NCBI GenBank assembly: GCA_035772785.1
Contig: JAOCPU010000037.1
Span: forward strand, 186,001 to 250,000
Source of the DNA: Phlebiopsis flavidoalba
Taxonomy: Eukaryota; Basidiomycota; Agaricomycetes; Polyporales; Phanerochaetaceae
Direction: 5' to 3'
Length of the DNA stretch: 64,000 nucleotides
Of the stretch, positions 33,772 to 46,747 are shown one piece after another. Each line of letters begins with the position of its first letter. Position 1 is the first letter of the stretch. Position numbers and translations under genes: made by a program. The notes beneath the pieces were generated by a model that was not told the DNA's origin, searched no databases, and saw only the letters and a program-made list of their open reading frames with translations.

Positions 33772-34348
33772 TTAGAATCCGCGACCACGACCACGACCTC
33801 TGCCCCGTCCCCGCCCTCTCTCAACAACCCGACCACGGCCACGGCCACGGGCGTCGTCTTTCTTCCTATTCTTAGGCTTTGGCGCGTCGTCGACAAGCAA
33901 GGTGTCGAGTGGAAGTGCGTCAGGGAGGACGAAGTACCTCACGTTGTTGCCTCGAATCGAAAGCGAGTCCAACGATGTTGGCTCACGGTTGCGAGCAGTC
34001 ATCTTGACGGTCTTCAGATGAGTGTTCATTTGCATGTCTACACCTTGTATTTGGACGTGTTGTCAGTACCTCGCAGCCTACGACCAAACGCAGGTGTGTA
34101 CCCACCGGTGATCGTGCCATGAACAACAGAACCATTTTTTAAGCTCGATAGTCACCCGTCTCGTTGTTCAACTTCATCAAAAACCTGTACGATGTAACAA
34201 AGTCAGCAACTTGATACCCACAATCAGTACGAACGCCGGAGGTAAATGGGTGGTCGAGCTCGCGCTTTCACAACGTGCTGCAGCCCGTCAGTACCACCGT
34301 ACCAGTGACCCGGATCAGCGAAAGAGTTATTTACCTTACGAGCTTCAT
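33772..34348 (-). CDS. Small nuclear ribonucleoprotein Sm D1
   Basis: A core spliceosomal Sm protein. The first exon is only MKLVR (ATG 34346-34348) with a GTAAAT donor. The second gives [20 protein letters not shown], then HGTITG; the third begins [20 protein letters not shown], followed by [20 protein letters not shown] and [12 protein letters not shown], and then a Lys-rich linker. It closes in an Arg-Gly repeat tail (target of arginine methylation in this family) with its stop at 33772. Length matches the usual 115-120 residues. Two homopolymer insertions (an extra G after GAGACG and an extra A in the Lys codons) break the frame in the second exon. Confidence 0.95.
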
Positions 34349-34737
34349 CTTGAAAAATTGGGCAGAGAATGTTTCTCTGCGACCTAAGTAGTTTGGACGC
34401 GTGAGGGGTCGAGGTCGAGGTAGAGTTGTGCAGCTCGAGCGCCCGCTGTTCAGCTTCGCTGGCGCCTTTTAGATCTTCGTGCTTGACCACGATTTGAGCA
34501 GACGCCTCTCGTCTCTTAATCACCCAGACCATTCATCATCATTATGTCGATTTTTGAAAAACCCCATGCATTGCTTACTGAGGAATTTATCGATTTACGC
34601 TCGTGCAAAAGCAGTACTACAAGGGGTACTCTGAAACCGAAACCGCGAGGGATGCCTTTAAGACACGATCCTGTAGTATTTCATCTTCCCTTAGGCTACG
34701 TCCGAGCAACATTGAAGGAAAGGTTTAGTCAAGCACT
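34349..34737. other. Intergenic between SmD1 and alpha-galactosidase
   Basis: This stretch is about 390 bases. A minus-strand frame upstream of SmD1 (34360-34532) includes SEAEQRALELHNSTSTSTPH, but it has no independent support and may be 5' leader. Confidence 0.35.
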
Positions 34738-37284
34738 AACGTGTGTTGCCGTTTTCGGCTGTACACTGGCTGATCACAACCTCGTTGCACGGGGGGAACG
34801 TGCCTGAAGGCTCATCTCCAGCGTCCTTCAGTAGGAGGGCCACAACGCCATGCGGGGGTACGTTTTCGGTGGTGAAGTTTCTGACAGCCGTCCCGTTGTC
34901 AGTGTGAGTCCATAGATCCTAAGTTTCCGTCTGAGCGTTCTTCGTCAGTTGATACAAGCTGAGCCGACCCACCCTGACGGAGTACTGTCTTCCTGCACGG
35001 ACCCAAGGCGACTCGGCGAGATTGAACGTCATATTCGCAGGCTCGTTGAGCGTGTTGAGCTGCTCCCGTATATTCATGTTAGCGACATCAGTGGCGATGT
35101 CGCAATGATGTTGTTACTGACCAGCATGACCACAGTACCATTCTGGCTCGGGCCGCTCCAGTATTGTGCGGGGAAGGTGCTGTTGCTAGTCCAATCGGGC
35201 TGGAAGTAGATCGTAAGAAATTTACAAGCTTGGCGCGAGAGGGACACTCGGCGTACGTTAATGCCCCCAGCGGAACGGAGAGATACTTGTCCCTTCAACA
35301 GGATCCTGGTTGATTGCAATAATTTCTGTGTTCTTTCAAATGCCCAGGATATCAGGAGTGATGGCTGATAGCTGTGCTCGCATAAGGACGGCGTAACCTA
35401 CGATTATTGTTGGGAACATACATTGGTACCAATCAAAAGCGGAGACTTCATGAGAGCCCAAGCGGTGAAGTGCGACTTCGCCTCGTCGTATGTTAAACCG
35501 CCGTTGCCTCTGAATGTTGGGGTGAGAATACCGAGTGAGAATATGGCGATGAAATGTAGACATACAGCTGTAGCTTAAAAGACATACACTTGGTCAGACA
35601 TATTGCACGATATGAGCAGCAAAAAGACTTACCATATCAAGATCATTTCTACCATAGAAATCCGTCGCTGTTGTGATAAAAGAGTTGCTGTACCTGATCA
35701 GTCTTGTGTGATTCCATTGCAAACCAAGCTTACAAGTTGATGATGTTGGCCAGAGAGTCCCAATTTGAGCTATGTCCCCCGTGGTCTACAGGGGGCATTT
35801 TGGTCGGTATAAGAAGATAACAACGTAATGAACTACCACTCTCCAACTTTGCCCGACTTGTTTACCCCAGCTAATTGAAACACAATATTGTGCAAAGTTG
35901 CATATTACACAGACTTGACAATGGAAGTCACATACATCCAGACTTGACTCTACGAGTGGGGCATGAGCGCGTTCCTGCCAATTGAAGTGCAGTAAGAGAC
36001 ATACCCAGCCCCATTCGCACAGACGCAAAAGATCATGGGAGGCGACTTGCAGCAGCGACTTGCCGTAAAACAGAGAATCAGCAATAGGCACCGCAGCCCA
36101 ATCCGCTGATATTCTGGTTTTACGCTTCAGATTAAACAGGAGATCAGATACACTCAGTATACTACTATCGTCGCACTCACTGCCCAAAGGATGTGTTCTG
36201 CCTTTCAGTATGTCACAAACCGGCAAACCTAAATGACTGTTAAACTCACAGTAGTGATGATAGTAAGACGTCTCTGGAGGTCGTGATACGGGCCTGATCT
36301 GTTGCAATTGTCAAACCTGAAAAAAGTCAGAATCGAACGACGGTGCGACGATTACCTCAAAAACGTTCTTACTTAAGGTAGTCAAATCCCGCAATCTTGA
36401 AAGGTCTTTGCGTCTCTTGCTTCGTTTTGGAACGAGCCAGGGTAGCCCTGCACAAGTAATAACCATCCAGAATCGCTATACTGACGTGTGATGTGAGCTG
36501 CGCCAGTACTTGAGCCAGACCAATCCGATAAACCTACGATGCCCGCTTTGCTGATAGATCGCAGTGTGTAAGCACATTAAATACGCAGTCGGATAGCAGC
36601 GGGACAGTATCTTACAATCCCATAGAGTTGCAGCTGGTCGGTCAAGCCAATTGAATCCGTTCTTGAATCTAACCGGATCTACCGTCGTATTTGCTGTCGT
36701 CTTTGACGTCCTATGAATAGGGACAAGTGTATAGCACTCACCCGGGTTTGGATAGAGCCGTCTGTGCTGCGGTTCTTGTCTGCATAAACAGTCGTCGATA
36801 TTCACATGAGTATATCCGACGTCCTGGAGGATTATCAATAACTCTGATAGGCTAGGACTGTTACACAAAAACCATTGAGACTCACTTGGAGGCCAAGTGA
36901 CTTCATCAGCTTAGCAGTAGTGACAATAAGGTCCCTCATCGATGTTACACTTCATAATTGTGTAAGAAGGCTAAGAGGAAACGAAAAATTGAACGCATTT
37001 CCAAGTACCTGATATGCGTTCCAAGCTATTGTGAACAGTTTATCCGTACATTATAGCGGCTCTTTTGGGCACATTTGAAACGGGGGTCTATTTACTTACT
37101 ATTGTAGCCTAGACTTGTTCTACAGCATATCGGGTTATTCATGCTGTGTTATATTTGCAGACAGATAGATCTAATGCGACCTACCTGGAAGACGTGGCGG
37201 TGACAACTCCGCGTATCAAGAGCAACAACAGACTGGTCACTCACAAGAGACCAGCTGACTAACGTGATGAGTGTAAGGGTCCAT
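34738..37284 (-). CDS. Alpha-galactosidase, glycoside hydrolase family 27
   Basis: A secreted enzyme that removes terminal alpha-galactosyl groups. The ATG at 37282-37284 follows a TATA box by about 60 bases. With one surplus G removed, the leader reads as a signal peptide ([20 protein letters not shown]). Family landmarks follow over at least ten introns: LGYN and [179 protein letters not shown] and [20 protein letters not shown]. The TAG is at 34738-34740. The segment with the catalytic nucleophile (YxKYDNC in the family) falls in a poorly read part near 36300-36450 and was not seen cleanly. Confidence 0.88.
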
Positions 37285-37342
37285 GTGTGCAGAATCGTTG
37301 TCACAAAACTTGATCGTGATCTAGTGTCGCGTAGTTGCTCCT

Positions 37343-37350
37343 CTTTTATA
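37343..37350 (-). promoter_or_regulatory. TATA box of the alpha-galactosidase gene
   Basis: TATAAAAG on the minus strand, about 60 bases upstream of the chosen ATG at 37284, fits a core promoter with a short leader. Confidence 0.5.
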
Positions 37351-37805
37351 ATCGATGGCTGCCGAAGGCCCTTCTAGCGCGATAGATGACATCCGGCTCT
37401 CGTGCGCATTCATATGACCGTACGATGTCCACTTTTGGAGGGCCGTCGGCCTGTCTATTCAGCGAAGAAGACCCTATCACCCGTAAAGACCAAGTCTTTG
37501 TAGTACAAACACACGACCCATGAGTTAAGAGTTGTTCATGGGACTTACCCTGGGTATCGTTGTGTGGAGCCTTTCCCAATACGAGACAGAAGAGACGCGA
37601 CCTGCCCTATGGACAGAAGCCTGTTCCACATGCCGGAGCTGATATGAGGTCATTTCCACTTGGAGGTCACTAGGTGAGTGAGACAGTCAACGGCTACGTG
37701 AAGGCACTGGGCCTATGCTGCTACTATTTTATGCCGCCTGTCACGATGGAAACACAGCGATGTATGTCACAAGGTTGCCAACGCAGCTCCGAGTAAAGAA
37801 AGAAA
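37351..37805. other. Intergenic
   Basis: Upstream region of the alpha-galactosidase gene. I see no supported gene. A secreted-enzyme promoter would be expected to carry regulatory sites here, but none is distinct enough to name. Confidence 0.4.
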
Positions 37806-39037
37806 TTAGTCATGATTGGAAGTTACGCCACACAGAGCATGATTGGGCGTGTTCCAACCTTTCATGTGAAACGTCACTTCCACCGACTCCCCTTTGTCCC
37901 TACCTCCCCTCTCTTTGCTGCCATACGGATCGTATCGGCTTCCTTTGCCATGGACTGTTTTGTCCCGTTCTCGATCACGCTCGCGCGTTCTCGTCGATCC
38001 ATCGTGGCGGGAGGACGTAAACTCGAGGTGCGTGCGCTTTCCGACGTTTTGGGCTTGAGTAGCTTGTTGCTGCTCAGAGCGGGCCTTTTGGTACTCGGCT
38101 ACATCACGTCACATATCATGAAGTGAAGTATGAATTGTTTGGCGGATATGAGTGACATCAGAATGGTTGCATGAGATGAAATGGCGCACCGATTCGATCC
38201 GCTGTCCAATCCTCCTTCACATCATGTGGGTCCCAGAGTTCTTTTGGGAAGTTTGTTGCTCGTTCATCGACGTCCACAAACTCAACTAATTTCGTATACA
38301 AGTGAGGATTGCGGAACGACCGATTGGACATGAGCGAGTCGTTGAAGTGTTTCGGGTTCTGAGGGTCGCGTTTCAAAGCATGAAATTGCGCTAGTTTCGC
38401 CTGAGGCTTTCATGAATGATTTGTTCACCGTCACAAAGAGACTGTAGCAAACCTCAATGTCGGGGTCACATGAGCCATTCGGCTCGTGCGGGATGCCCCA
38501 GTCGTCAACGCCAGGTATAGGTGGAGGCCTCAGCAAAGCTCGTATTATCTTGTCAATTCGTCCGAAGGCAGCCCTGTGTCCTGTTCGGGCGCCGTCGTCA
38601 CAGTTGGCGCAGACGCAGACGTGCTTGAGACTAGTTCGTCTTCTTCTGCGATCCGTGTTCTTACGGGGTGTGGCTTCGCATCGAGTGCCGAACGACGGAT
38701 GAGGACTTGCGACTTGGTAGTTCCGACTACGGTGGTCGTGAGCGAGTGTGGGTAGGAGAAGAAGAAGACGTACAAGCTGAAGATGTATCAGATGCAAGCA
38801 TTGTCGGTTTATCCTGACCGAGACAAGAAAGAGTGCGAGCATAGAGGGAAACGGGGCAAAGTAGCGGTGTGCGACGAAGACTCTCACATCATGTTTCTGG
38901 CTCCTTTCGTGATTCAGTGCTGTAGCTCTGGGCCGCTCGGAGTCACTAGGAGACTCGTCGCCATATACTGCAAGTCCTATGGTGCAGTCAGAAACCACAT
39001 AGGAACGACTATGCTCGGGATACATGCCGTGCAGCAT
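37806..39037 (-). CDS. HCNGP/SAP30BP-like protein
   Basis: Members of this family act in transcription and pre-mRNA splicing. The N-terminal signature [14 protein letters not shown] is seen near 38950, after an upstream ATG (39035-39037). An acidic/Ser linker includes [16 protein letters not shown]. The conserved core is [70 protein letters not shown] and [19 protein letters not shown]. After an intron the charged tail [27 protein letters not shown] and [11 protein letters not shown] runs to a TAA at 37806-37808. The tail exon stays in one frame for about 90 codons. Start and first exon are uncertain. Confidence 0.85.
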
Positions 39038-41140
39038 TTCGTTGGTTGTCGTCGGTTGGTAAGATGAGGCTAAGCGCCTATCGGCTACACCTGCCGCTCA
39101 TTTTGGCAGCCGTCTTGAGTCAACGTCGGGTCTTGGCGGGCTGGTCAGTTGGCGCTGTGGTCAATCATGTATCCCGAAACATCCTCCATGACGTTTGCTT
39201 GACAAGGGAGAATACTGACCAGGAGATCTTAGCACCGAGATAGTCAGTCCGAGAAGCTCGAGGAAATATTCAGATAGAAGAAGGGCCATCGCCTCACATT
39301 CGAGCACCCACGCATTACTAGGCTTCTGCACGGTGTCTGCACGCGCTAAGCACTACTATGTGCCACCACAGGGACTGTTCGGGCACTCTGGGTATGGTCG
39401 GTTTCTTTTTGGTGAGAATAGACTCAGGCTCCGGTGCTTAATTTTAAGGATATTGAAGCACGCTTGTTCCATGTCACTACAAGCTTTAATTGGGCCGCCG
39501 ATGGCCGCAGTGATTTAAAAGTCAAACATGTGTCTAGGTCGTTTACATGATTTTCACTACTACTATGAGACGCTACATAACGTTTGAATCGCTGACATGC
39601 TCGTTGCCGCAAAGGACGGGTCATGAATAGAGAGAAGATCATTCCCAGTCCATGCTGTGCGGTGGACCTGTCATGCCATTTCACATTAATACACGAGTTG
39701 GATGCAATGTTCTGACTGGCGATGTCTTCAGGGTCCACAGGTAACCGTAAAGCTGGGACAGATTTCGGGGTCATTGCTGGGTCGCTATGCACCGCTCGTA
39801 GAACCTTCCCTGGAGCCAATAGGAGGCAATGCGTGGTCCAGAATGCGGCCCGGGCTTACTTAATACAAGACTTTAGGCAAAGATCGAATTATGTCAAACG
39901 TGGAATACATTCGAGCGTGGTTTTTGTAAGTAGTTCCCCAACATGGCTGGAAGCAAAAATCTATTGGTACGAATGCTCGGCACTATGAGCACATGAGGAA
40001 GCCGTACCATGATGTAGTGGACACTCTGTATTCGAACAAACACTGATGATTTCGCCTTAGGTGACTAGGACACGTTTGCTGTGGGAACGGCGATGTATCC
40101 GAGTGTTGGGATCACCGGGAGAGTGCGATTGGGTTCATTTGACGTGGCGTCTGCGTATCGGCGTGGGTAAAGCTGAATTTGAAGGGTCTATATAGCAAGC
40201 AAAAGTGGCAGTGAATTGGATCACCGTGTGGCAGGGAGTGAGAAACGGCAGAGCAAGAGCGTCATGTTATCTCTGGAAAACCGTGTTGACCGCGTGTGGT
40301 GGGGACGGAAGTATATTGGCAACGGTCACTCAAGAGAATAACGTACTGGAAGCGGCGGAACAAAAGGTAAACAGGGCTAGGAAGTGGCGGTGTGGGAACA
40401 AAAATGGCCTTTGAACGCTCTCCGCGAATGCGAAGTCGAGAGGTCCGATGGAGATGCATCGAACGCTGTCTCTCAGCCCAAGGTAGAGATGAATGCGCTG
40501 CGCACGTCGGCAGCATTCCAGGGTCTGGACGGGCTGGCATGAGGGCACAGCGCGATGATTGGGGTGTGGCAGCCACGACAGAAGTCTGGGCGCAGTGCAC
40601 GATCGATATATGGACATGTGGGATGCGAGCCGGGTTAAGCAAGCGCAGATGACGTTGAGATTGAACCTAAGATGTGGCGAGCGACCATACCATCTTTTTC
40701 TATTCACCAAAAGACAAACGAAACGGGAAAGGCCGCACAAGAGGTGGTTTGTGGGGGGTTGGTCTGTGCGGGAGCGTCGCGGGAGCAGCTTGTTGTAGCT
40801 TGTGTGACAAAAGGGCACGTACGATTCAGCGGTGAGGCGGTGTGAGCGTGCCGGTGGTTGGGATATAAGGGTGCAGCAGGCGCGGTGGGAAGGATCAGCA
40901 GCGTCGGGGCGATGCACGCAGCGGGCAGCGTGCCTGGGAGGAGGGACGAGAACAACACAGTTGCCCGATTTGGTGAAGCCGACGGAGGTACCATTCGCGG
41001 AGGGAACGCTGATGGATTGATCGGGATATGGGCGTCTGCGCAAGAGCGAGCGCCACGTGGATTGGTGTCGTACTAGGGCTGGTTGTTAGGCGCGCTGTGC
41101 CGACCCAGCAGCCTGGCGTGGGACATCTCGCTCGAGGCCG
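39038..41140. other. Long divergent intergenic region between the HCNGP-like gene and tup1
   Basis: About 2.1 kb with no recognisable protein. It contains stop-poor, GC-skewed stretches (40330-41080) in which long minus-strand frames arise by composition. Short frames at 39333-39518 and 39722-39988 have no motif. A large upstream region would suit a regulated global repressor such as Tup1. Confidence 0.4.
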
Positions 41141-41146
41141 TATAAG
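41141..41146 (+). promoter_or_regulatory. TATA box of tup1
   Basis: TATAAG lies about 105 bases upstream of the ATG at 41248 and is followed by a pyrimidine-rich leader. Confidence 0.45.
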
Positions 41147-41247
41147 ACTCCCTCTCTTCGAACTTCCATCACGTTTCCCGTCTTTACCCCATTGCCCTTC
41201 TGCCACCTTTCCGCTGTGCCTGCGCCCCACGCCCGACGCCGCGCCCC

Positions 41248-44200
41248 ATGGCGTCCTCGATATACAATGTGAGCACCTCTTTGTGCCTCTGCGGGCCTTG
41301 CTCATCATCCACAGCATAAACATCTTCAGCCAGCAGGCGCGCCGCTGCCCAGGGGCTCCAGTCTCCAGCTTCGCATCATTCTGTCGCACGCCTCAACGAT
41401 GAGACCTTCGAGACCATACGCCAGGAGTACGACCAGCTCCTCAGGGAGCTCGACCAGATGCGTACACAACGGGGAACGAATTTGAGAACAAACGTCTGTC
41501 TTCTCTTCCGCGCGCTGTTGCGCTGACTACTGACGTATTGTCTTCCTGTCAAGTGACCGGCCAGGTCAATTGAGCTCAACATCATTCCGCTCCACGCTAT
41601 ACGCGCTGGAGTTACGAACACGGAAAGTACGAGTCAGTACGAAGAGGACCTCCGCAAAGTACAAACCGAGTTCGCACCAATACAAAGCACGCGTGGAAGG
41701 CATCACCCGCGAAGGTATCGCCAGTCTGGGACGTGGCGACCGTGACCCGAGATCGCGACCGCGAACGAGACAGGGACAGGGACAGAGATCGTGATCGTGA
41801 CAGAGGAGACGTGCGCATGGATCGCGAGCCGCCTATGAGCTTGCAGGGTCCGCCTCCCCGTGCAGACGCTAGGAAGGGCTTGGTTCCGTCCGCCCTCATG
41901 GTATCCCGAACGCGCCTCCAGGTGTTCCACCCGAAGGGCCAGCTGGGTGGATTGCCTCACGCACCGCCCGTTGGCTTGGGGGTAGGAGCCGGACCAGGTG
42001 GAGGCGGAGAGCTATGACTTCTACCGCGACGAAAGAGGCAGAGAACGGTGAGCGGGACGTCGAGAGGATGCCTGAAAAAAACGCGCGGGGGACGAATGGA
42101 TAACAGGATAATCGAGCGAGAAATGCGCGAGAGGGAGATGCGTGAGCGGGAACGGGACATTCGCGAGCAGCGCGAGCGTGAAAGGGACCGGGAGATGCGC
42201 GAAAGGGACCGGGACGCGAAGCGAGTCAAAAAACCGAGCAGCCCCGCGGGAAAATGGACCGATCAGGTATGTTCAGCACCGTTGTTGCCCTTCCTCGAGG
42301 GAAATTCGGGCACGTGACATCTTTTTTTCCTGCTTCTAACCTTGGTTGCTTTGTACAGACCCCTTCTCGCCTTCGATGCAGACCCTTACCTCATCAGACT
42401 CCTCACACAGCCCATCAATCCATCTCTCTCGCACCAGCACCATCTGGCCCAGGTCCACTGCCTCTTCAACAGGTCTCCTTCAACCAGTCACCCAAGCGCT
42501 GGCCCATCAGGTCCTGGTGTAGCTGTTGGCCCGGGTGGTTCTACCCACCAAACCCCTAAAACTTTCCGCCTGCGTCAGGCTCCACGCCCTATGGTCCACA
42601 CGGCTCCTCGTCTAGTGCGGGTCCCCAGCAGCCTCCGACACCTAGCTCGTTACATCCCCTCCGGGACGGCAACCTCCCCACCCTCAGGCCCAGGTGCTCC
42701 CCCGGCTATCAGCACACCCAACCCATCTGCTCTGCCGACCTCTTCCAATGGCCTTCCGCCTCCCCCTGCCGCCCTGCCACCACCGCCTTCGCAACTCCCG
42801 CCACCACCGCCTTCCTCGTCCCAACAACAGCAGTCTCCACTCAAGAGTTCATCGTCTGGGACCAAGATCGCGACCGTCACCATGACCGACGCATACTCAG
42901 GAGGCCTGTCGTCGACCTCAGCCTTGACCCGCACTCCGTGCCTCCTGAGCTGAAGAAAGAAGGCCAGGATTGGTTTGCGTGTTCAATCACGCAGCGATAA
43001 AGGACGGCAAGAAGCGACTCAATGTAGATCTTGTCCATACACTCACACATGAAAGGTGGGCTCTCAGGTCCCTGATCGCCGCAGGTTTCTGACTTCTTTG
43101 CAGTGTGGTGTCCGTTGTGCTGTGTTAAGTTCTCAGCTGACGGAAAATTCCTTGCAACGGGCTGCAACCGAAGCGCACAAATCTACGACACCAAAACTGG
43201 TGCAAAGACATGGTAAGCGTATTTCGTATAGTTGTCTAAGCGCGGCTCCTCATGACGATGGCAGTGTGCTAGTTGATGAAGAGGCGAGCAAGACGGGTGA
43301 TCTGTACATCCCGCAGCGTGTGTTTCAGTCCGGACGGCAAGTATCTTGCAACCGTGTGCAGAGGACAAGCAATTCGGGTAGGTACTAATTGCACGAGAAT
43401 TTGTCTCCGTGCCGCTCTGGTGCATCTGAGCCCTCATTAATCACCGCATGTTTAGATTTGGGACATCGCCAAGAAACGTATCCGCAACATATTTGAAGGC
43501 CACCAACAAGAAATCTACTCGCTTGACTTCTCACAGGATGGCCGTTTTATTGTCTCAGGATCAGGAGACAAAACGGCGAAAATATGGGACATGCACGAGT
43601 CTAATCTCTACAAGAGCTGTGAGCAACCTTGATACGTGAATAGAACAAAGTAGCTAACGTGAGCGTAGTGTCGATTGACGAACCGGACAACATCGACGCA
43701 GGCGTGACCTCGGTGTGCATCTCACCCGACGGCTCCCTTGTCGCAGCGGGTTCGCTTGATACAATTGTGCGCATTTGGGACGTACATACGGGTAAACCCG
43801 TCGAAACGCCTCAAGGGTCACCGGGACAGCGTCTACAGCGTCGCGTTCACACCCGACGGCCGGGGTCTCGTGAGCGGGGTCCCTTGACAAGACTCTCAAG
43901 TACTGGGACGTCTACCCCATCTACATTGCCGCAGGAACAGTCTCAAGAATGGCGCGCCTGCGGGCGACAAAGTCCTGGACAAAACGAGCACATGTTTGAT
44001 GAACTTCACCGGACACAAGGACTACGTTCTCAGCGTTGCTGTCAGCCATGATGGACAGTGGGTCGTATCCGGCTCGAAGGATCGTGGCGTACAATTCTGG
44101 GACGCGAAGACCGCAGTCGTGCAGTGCATGCTTTCAAGGGCACAAAAACTCTGGTATGTTGACATGTGTATGCTGATCGGACATTACTGACGCTTGCCCG

Positions 44201-44367
44201 GATAGTCATCTCGATTGATCTCAGCCCGGTAGGCAACTTGCTCGCTACGGGAAGCGGCGATTGGCAAGCGAGGATCTGTGCGTCTTTGCCTGCGATTAAT
44301 GAAGCAAGGGACTTGATTCATCCTGCAGGGGAATTACAACCCATCGCCATCCAGTGCGGTCAATTAA
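41248..44367 (+). CDS. TUP1: Tup1-type WD40 transcriptional co-repressor
   Basis: A global co-repressor that acts with Ssn6/Cyc8. The start MASSIYN is followed at once by a GTGAGC intron. The N-terminal helical tetramerisation region shows [20 protein letters not shown] and [12 protein letters not shown]. Then come two blocks of Arg/Asp/Glu repeats (about 41731-41812 and 42115-42235), with Pro/Ser/Gln-rich spacers between and after them. From about 42910 the linker [18 protein letters not shown] leads into seven WD40 blades: [112 protein letters not shown], and [20 protein letters not shown] followed by ARI. A short intron near 44278 and an ending at TAA 44365-44367 are likely. Many frame slips occur. 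Confidence 0.93.
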
Positions 44368-44758
44368 TGTTTGGCATGCCTCGAAACAACAAAAAACGTG
44401 TACCAAGTTGCCTTGGCTGCTGCGCTCATGACGAATGTTCATCTTGGTCTGTTGTCTTGTTTTGTCCCGCTGCAAGCAGTCGATACCGGCATTTTCGATA
44501 CATGAAATATGAAATCAAAGTAGTAGCTCCTTGTTATCGTGTACGTAGAAGCGCGTCTGGACGGTGCTGTGATCTGGTCTCGATTGTTTCCGTAGTTGTA
44601 TGATGTGGTCTGCTTTTCAGATATGTTACATAGCTAGAGAGTAGTTAAATATATACCCCATCCTGGCTCTCCGTCGAACGGAGAAGTACCTATAGCCTAG
44701 CCACCCGCATCCTGCCGTACTTCCTACTCAAAAAGGCCAGCAGCTCCAGGGCTAGTTG
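44368..44758. other. Convergent 3' intergenic region
   Basis: Lies between the ends of tup1 (+) and the alpha/beta hydrolase (-). No coding signal was found; it presumably holds both polyadenylation regions. Confidence 0.45.
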
Positions 44759-46509
44759 TCATAAATTCAGTTTAGTACGCTGGATCGCCCCAAGCGATGC
44801 ATTCTCACCTAATTCCTTGGGTTTCTCATGTGGGATCCAAATGAGATACTTTCGGGTATGATGACGTTGGTCGAGTTCTCTGGCCCGCCTCCAGACCCAA
44901 ATGGTTCTTCGGGATCTCGCTAAAGAATGTAAACCCTAATGAGCACCTGCTGACAGCCCGTACATAAACAGGGCGGCCACGCACTCGATCATTGGGGAAC
45001 TGACTTGGGCTGGATCCAGCGCAGCTCAATATACGCGGATCGAGCTTTTCGGCGAGTTTTGCCAGGTCTCGTAGTTCGTCATCGCCTCTGAGAACACCAT
45101 GGCTTCCTGCAAGGACGTGTCAGCTTCTAAACTGGGCCTGCGCGCGGGGCACAAGGGGGCCACGGAGGCGCACGCACGAGGATTCCAGACATCTTGAGAC
45201 GGACCCCGCCTTGAGGATCGTCGTACATCCCGTGCTTCAGTGTAGGCCCTGAGGGCCGCGCGGGTCCCAGGCACCAAAGAACGGGGATTGCTTCAAGAGG
45301 TTTAGTGCCTCTTCTCTGCGAACACGGTAAGTAAAGTGACTTGATACAGACATGCGGGGAAAGAGCGACCTCGAGGACCAGTGTGAGCACGCCGCTTGAT
45401 TGGCACCCCTACCTAGGGTATATAGACGGTCGAGAAGAACATTGGTACCCTTGCGCCAGGGTGAGAGGATGGGGTCGATGAGGATGAAAGACGAGAACAG
45501 CTGAGGGTATTCGATTGCTGCACGGAGACTGAGTGACAGATCAGTTGCTGGGTAGAGTTGATGAGGGGGGGTGCGTGTTACCTGGTGCAGCCACCAAACG
45601 AGTGACCGATGGGAACGAGGATTCTGGATTGAAACCCAGATCTCTTTCGTGAAGCAGCGAGGCTTTCGACAAGCGGGGCAGGTGTGTGGGAAGGTCCTTT
45701 GCCGTGGGATGTCTTGGTAAGTAACTGAAGAGGAAGTTCAGGATATCGCGAGTGTTGTCTGTCCAGTCATCTGCAGGGCCTGCTCAATCATGACTCGAGG
45801 TATAGTCTTGTACTGGTACTTACATAGACCCCCTATGTCCTTAAGGTTGAGGAGCGCAGAGTCCCCGTGATTGACTGCTCCCCACAGCCAAATCTCAGTT
45901 ATGTCCACTGGATTTGCAGACTTTGCATTCTCCTCAACGAAGCGTGCAAGAGTAGGCTCCAAATCTAATACGCCGACAGCTTCTCAGCTGGTCGAGTAAA
46001 CAGGAAGTACAACTACTCAACCTCCTTCGGGAACCCGTTTGCATGTGCAATAAACAACGTTATAGGCTTTCCTGTCCCCCCAGCCGCCCCCTTCTTTACG
46101 AAACGTTTGATGCAGCTCCAGAGCAGCGCCCGGTTCGGTGGCAAGTGCTTGAGCTCCCCTTTCCACTGCTTGTCTCGCCATCCTATGATCTCGTTCACAT
46201 CACGGTATTCTCTACAGAGGCGTTGAATTCGGCCTTGTCTTTGGAGAAGATAGGGAGGCGAGGCCGCGGGGACAAACGGCGTAAGGCGCGGGTACGCAGC
46301 CGGCACGATGTGAGTAGAACACATCGAAATATTGAGAGATGATGGGGTCTACGGGTACTACGGGGGTCGGTAGTTCTGGCAGGCGTTCAGGTAGGGGTGG
46401 TTTTTTCTAGGGGAGGAAGTGGCCGCGGTTGGACAGTTTCCAAGGGTATAGGAGACGGTGGTAGTGGATAACTCGAATATCCGCTACCAAATTGGTCCGA
46501 GTCTGCCAT
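44759..46509 (-). CDS. Alpha/beta hydrolase
   Basis: The start MADSDQFGSGYSSYPLPPSP (ATG 46507-46509) leads through PELPTPVVPVDPIISQYFDV to the fold proper: PITLFIAHANGFPKEV, EPTLARFVEENAKSANPVDI, LWGAVNHGDSALLN, then the nucleophile elbow GHSFGGC (45583-45612, serine flanked by HxxGG). Next come SLRAAIEYPQLFSSFILIDP, SPFFGAWDPRALRAY, and near the end WIPHEKPKELG, which carries the His expected of the triad region. The stop is at 44759-44761. HANGF and the VNHGDSALLN motif match the fungal subgroup of Abhydrolase_6 proteins, whose substrates are mostly unknown; I assign no reaction. Introns and at least four frame slips are present. Confidence 0.8.
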
Positions 46510-46747
46510 AGTGGAAATGGTTCGAACGCCACGCTTCGAGGAAATGGCGTTAAAGCGAGAGCTGGATTCCACGTCCTCACTAAACTTTAGTACTCACTGA
46601 CACGCTCACAAACAGGCGCAATTGTCACATGAAACGGTACCGGGATTCCCGCGATACGTAACGGGTTGATTGACAAGATGTAGTTTCGCAGTCAGAGTCA
46701 CGATGGTCACAGTGGCTGACAAGGGGGTCGAAATGTACAAAACTATT
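46510..46747. other. Short intergenic region
   Basis: Upstream of the hydrolase and downstream of Gpi8. No motif is seen. Confidence 0.35.

Noticed and set aside
40330..41043. 237-codon minus-strand open frame upstream of tup1
   Set aside because: It lies in GC-skewed, stop-poor DNA. The translation is Arg/Cys/His/Pro-rich without motifs or splice support, and overlapping frames are equally open.
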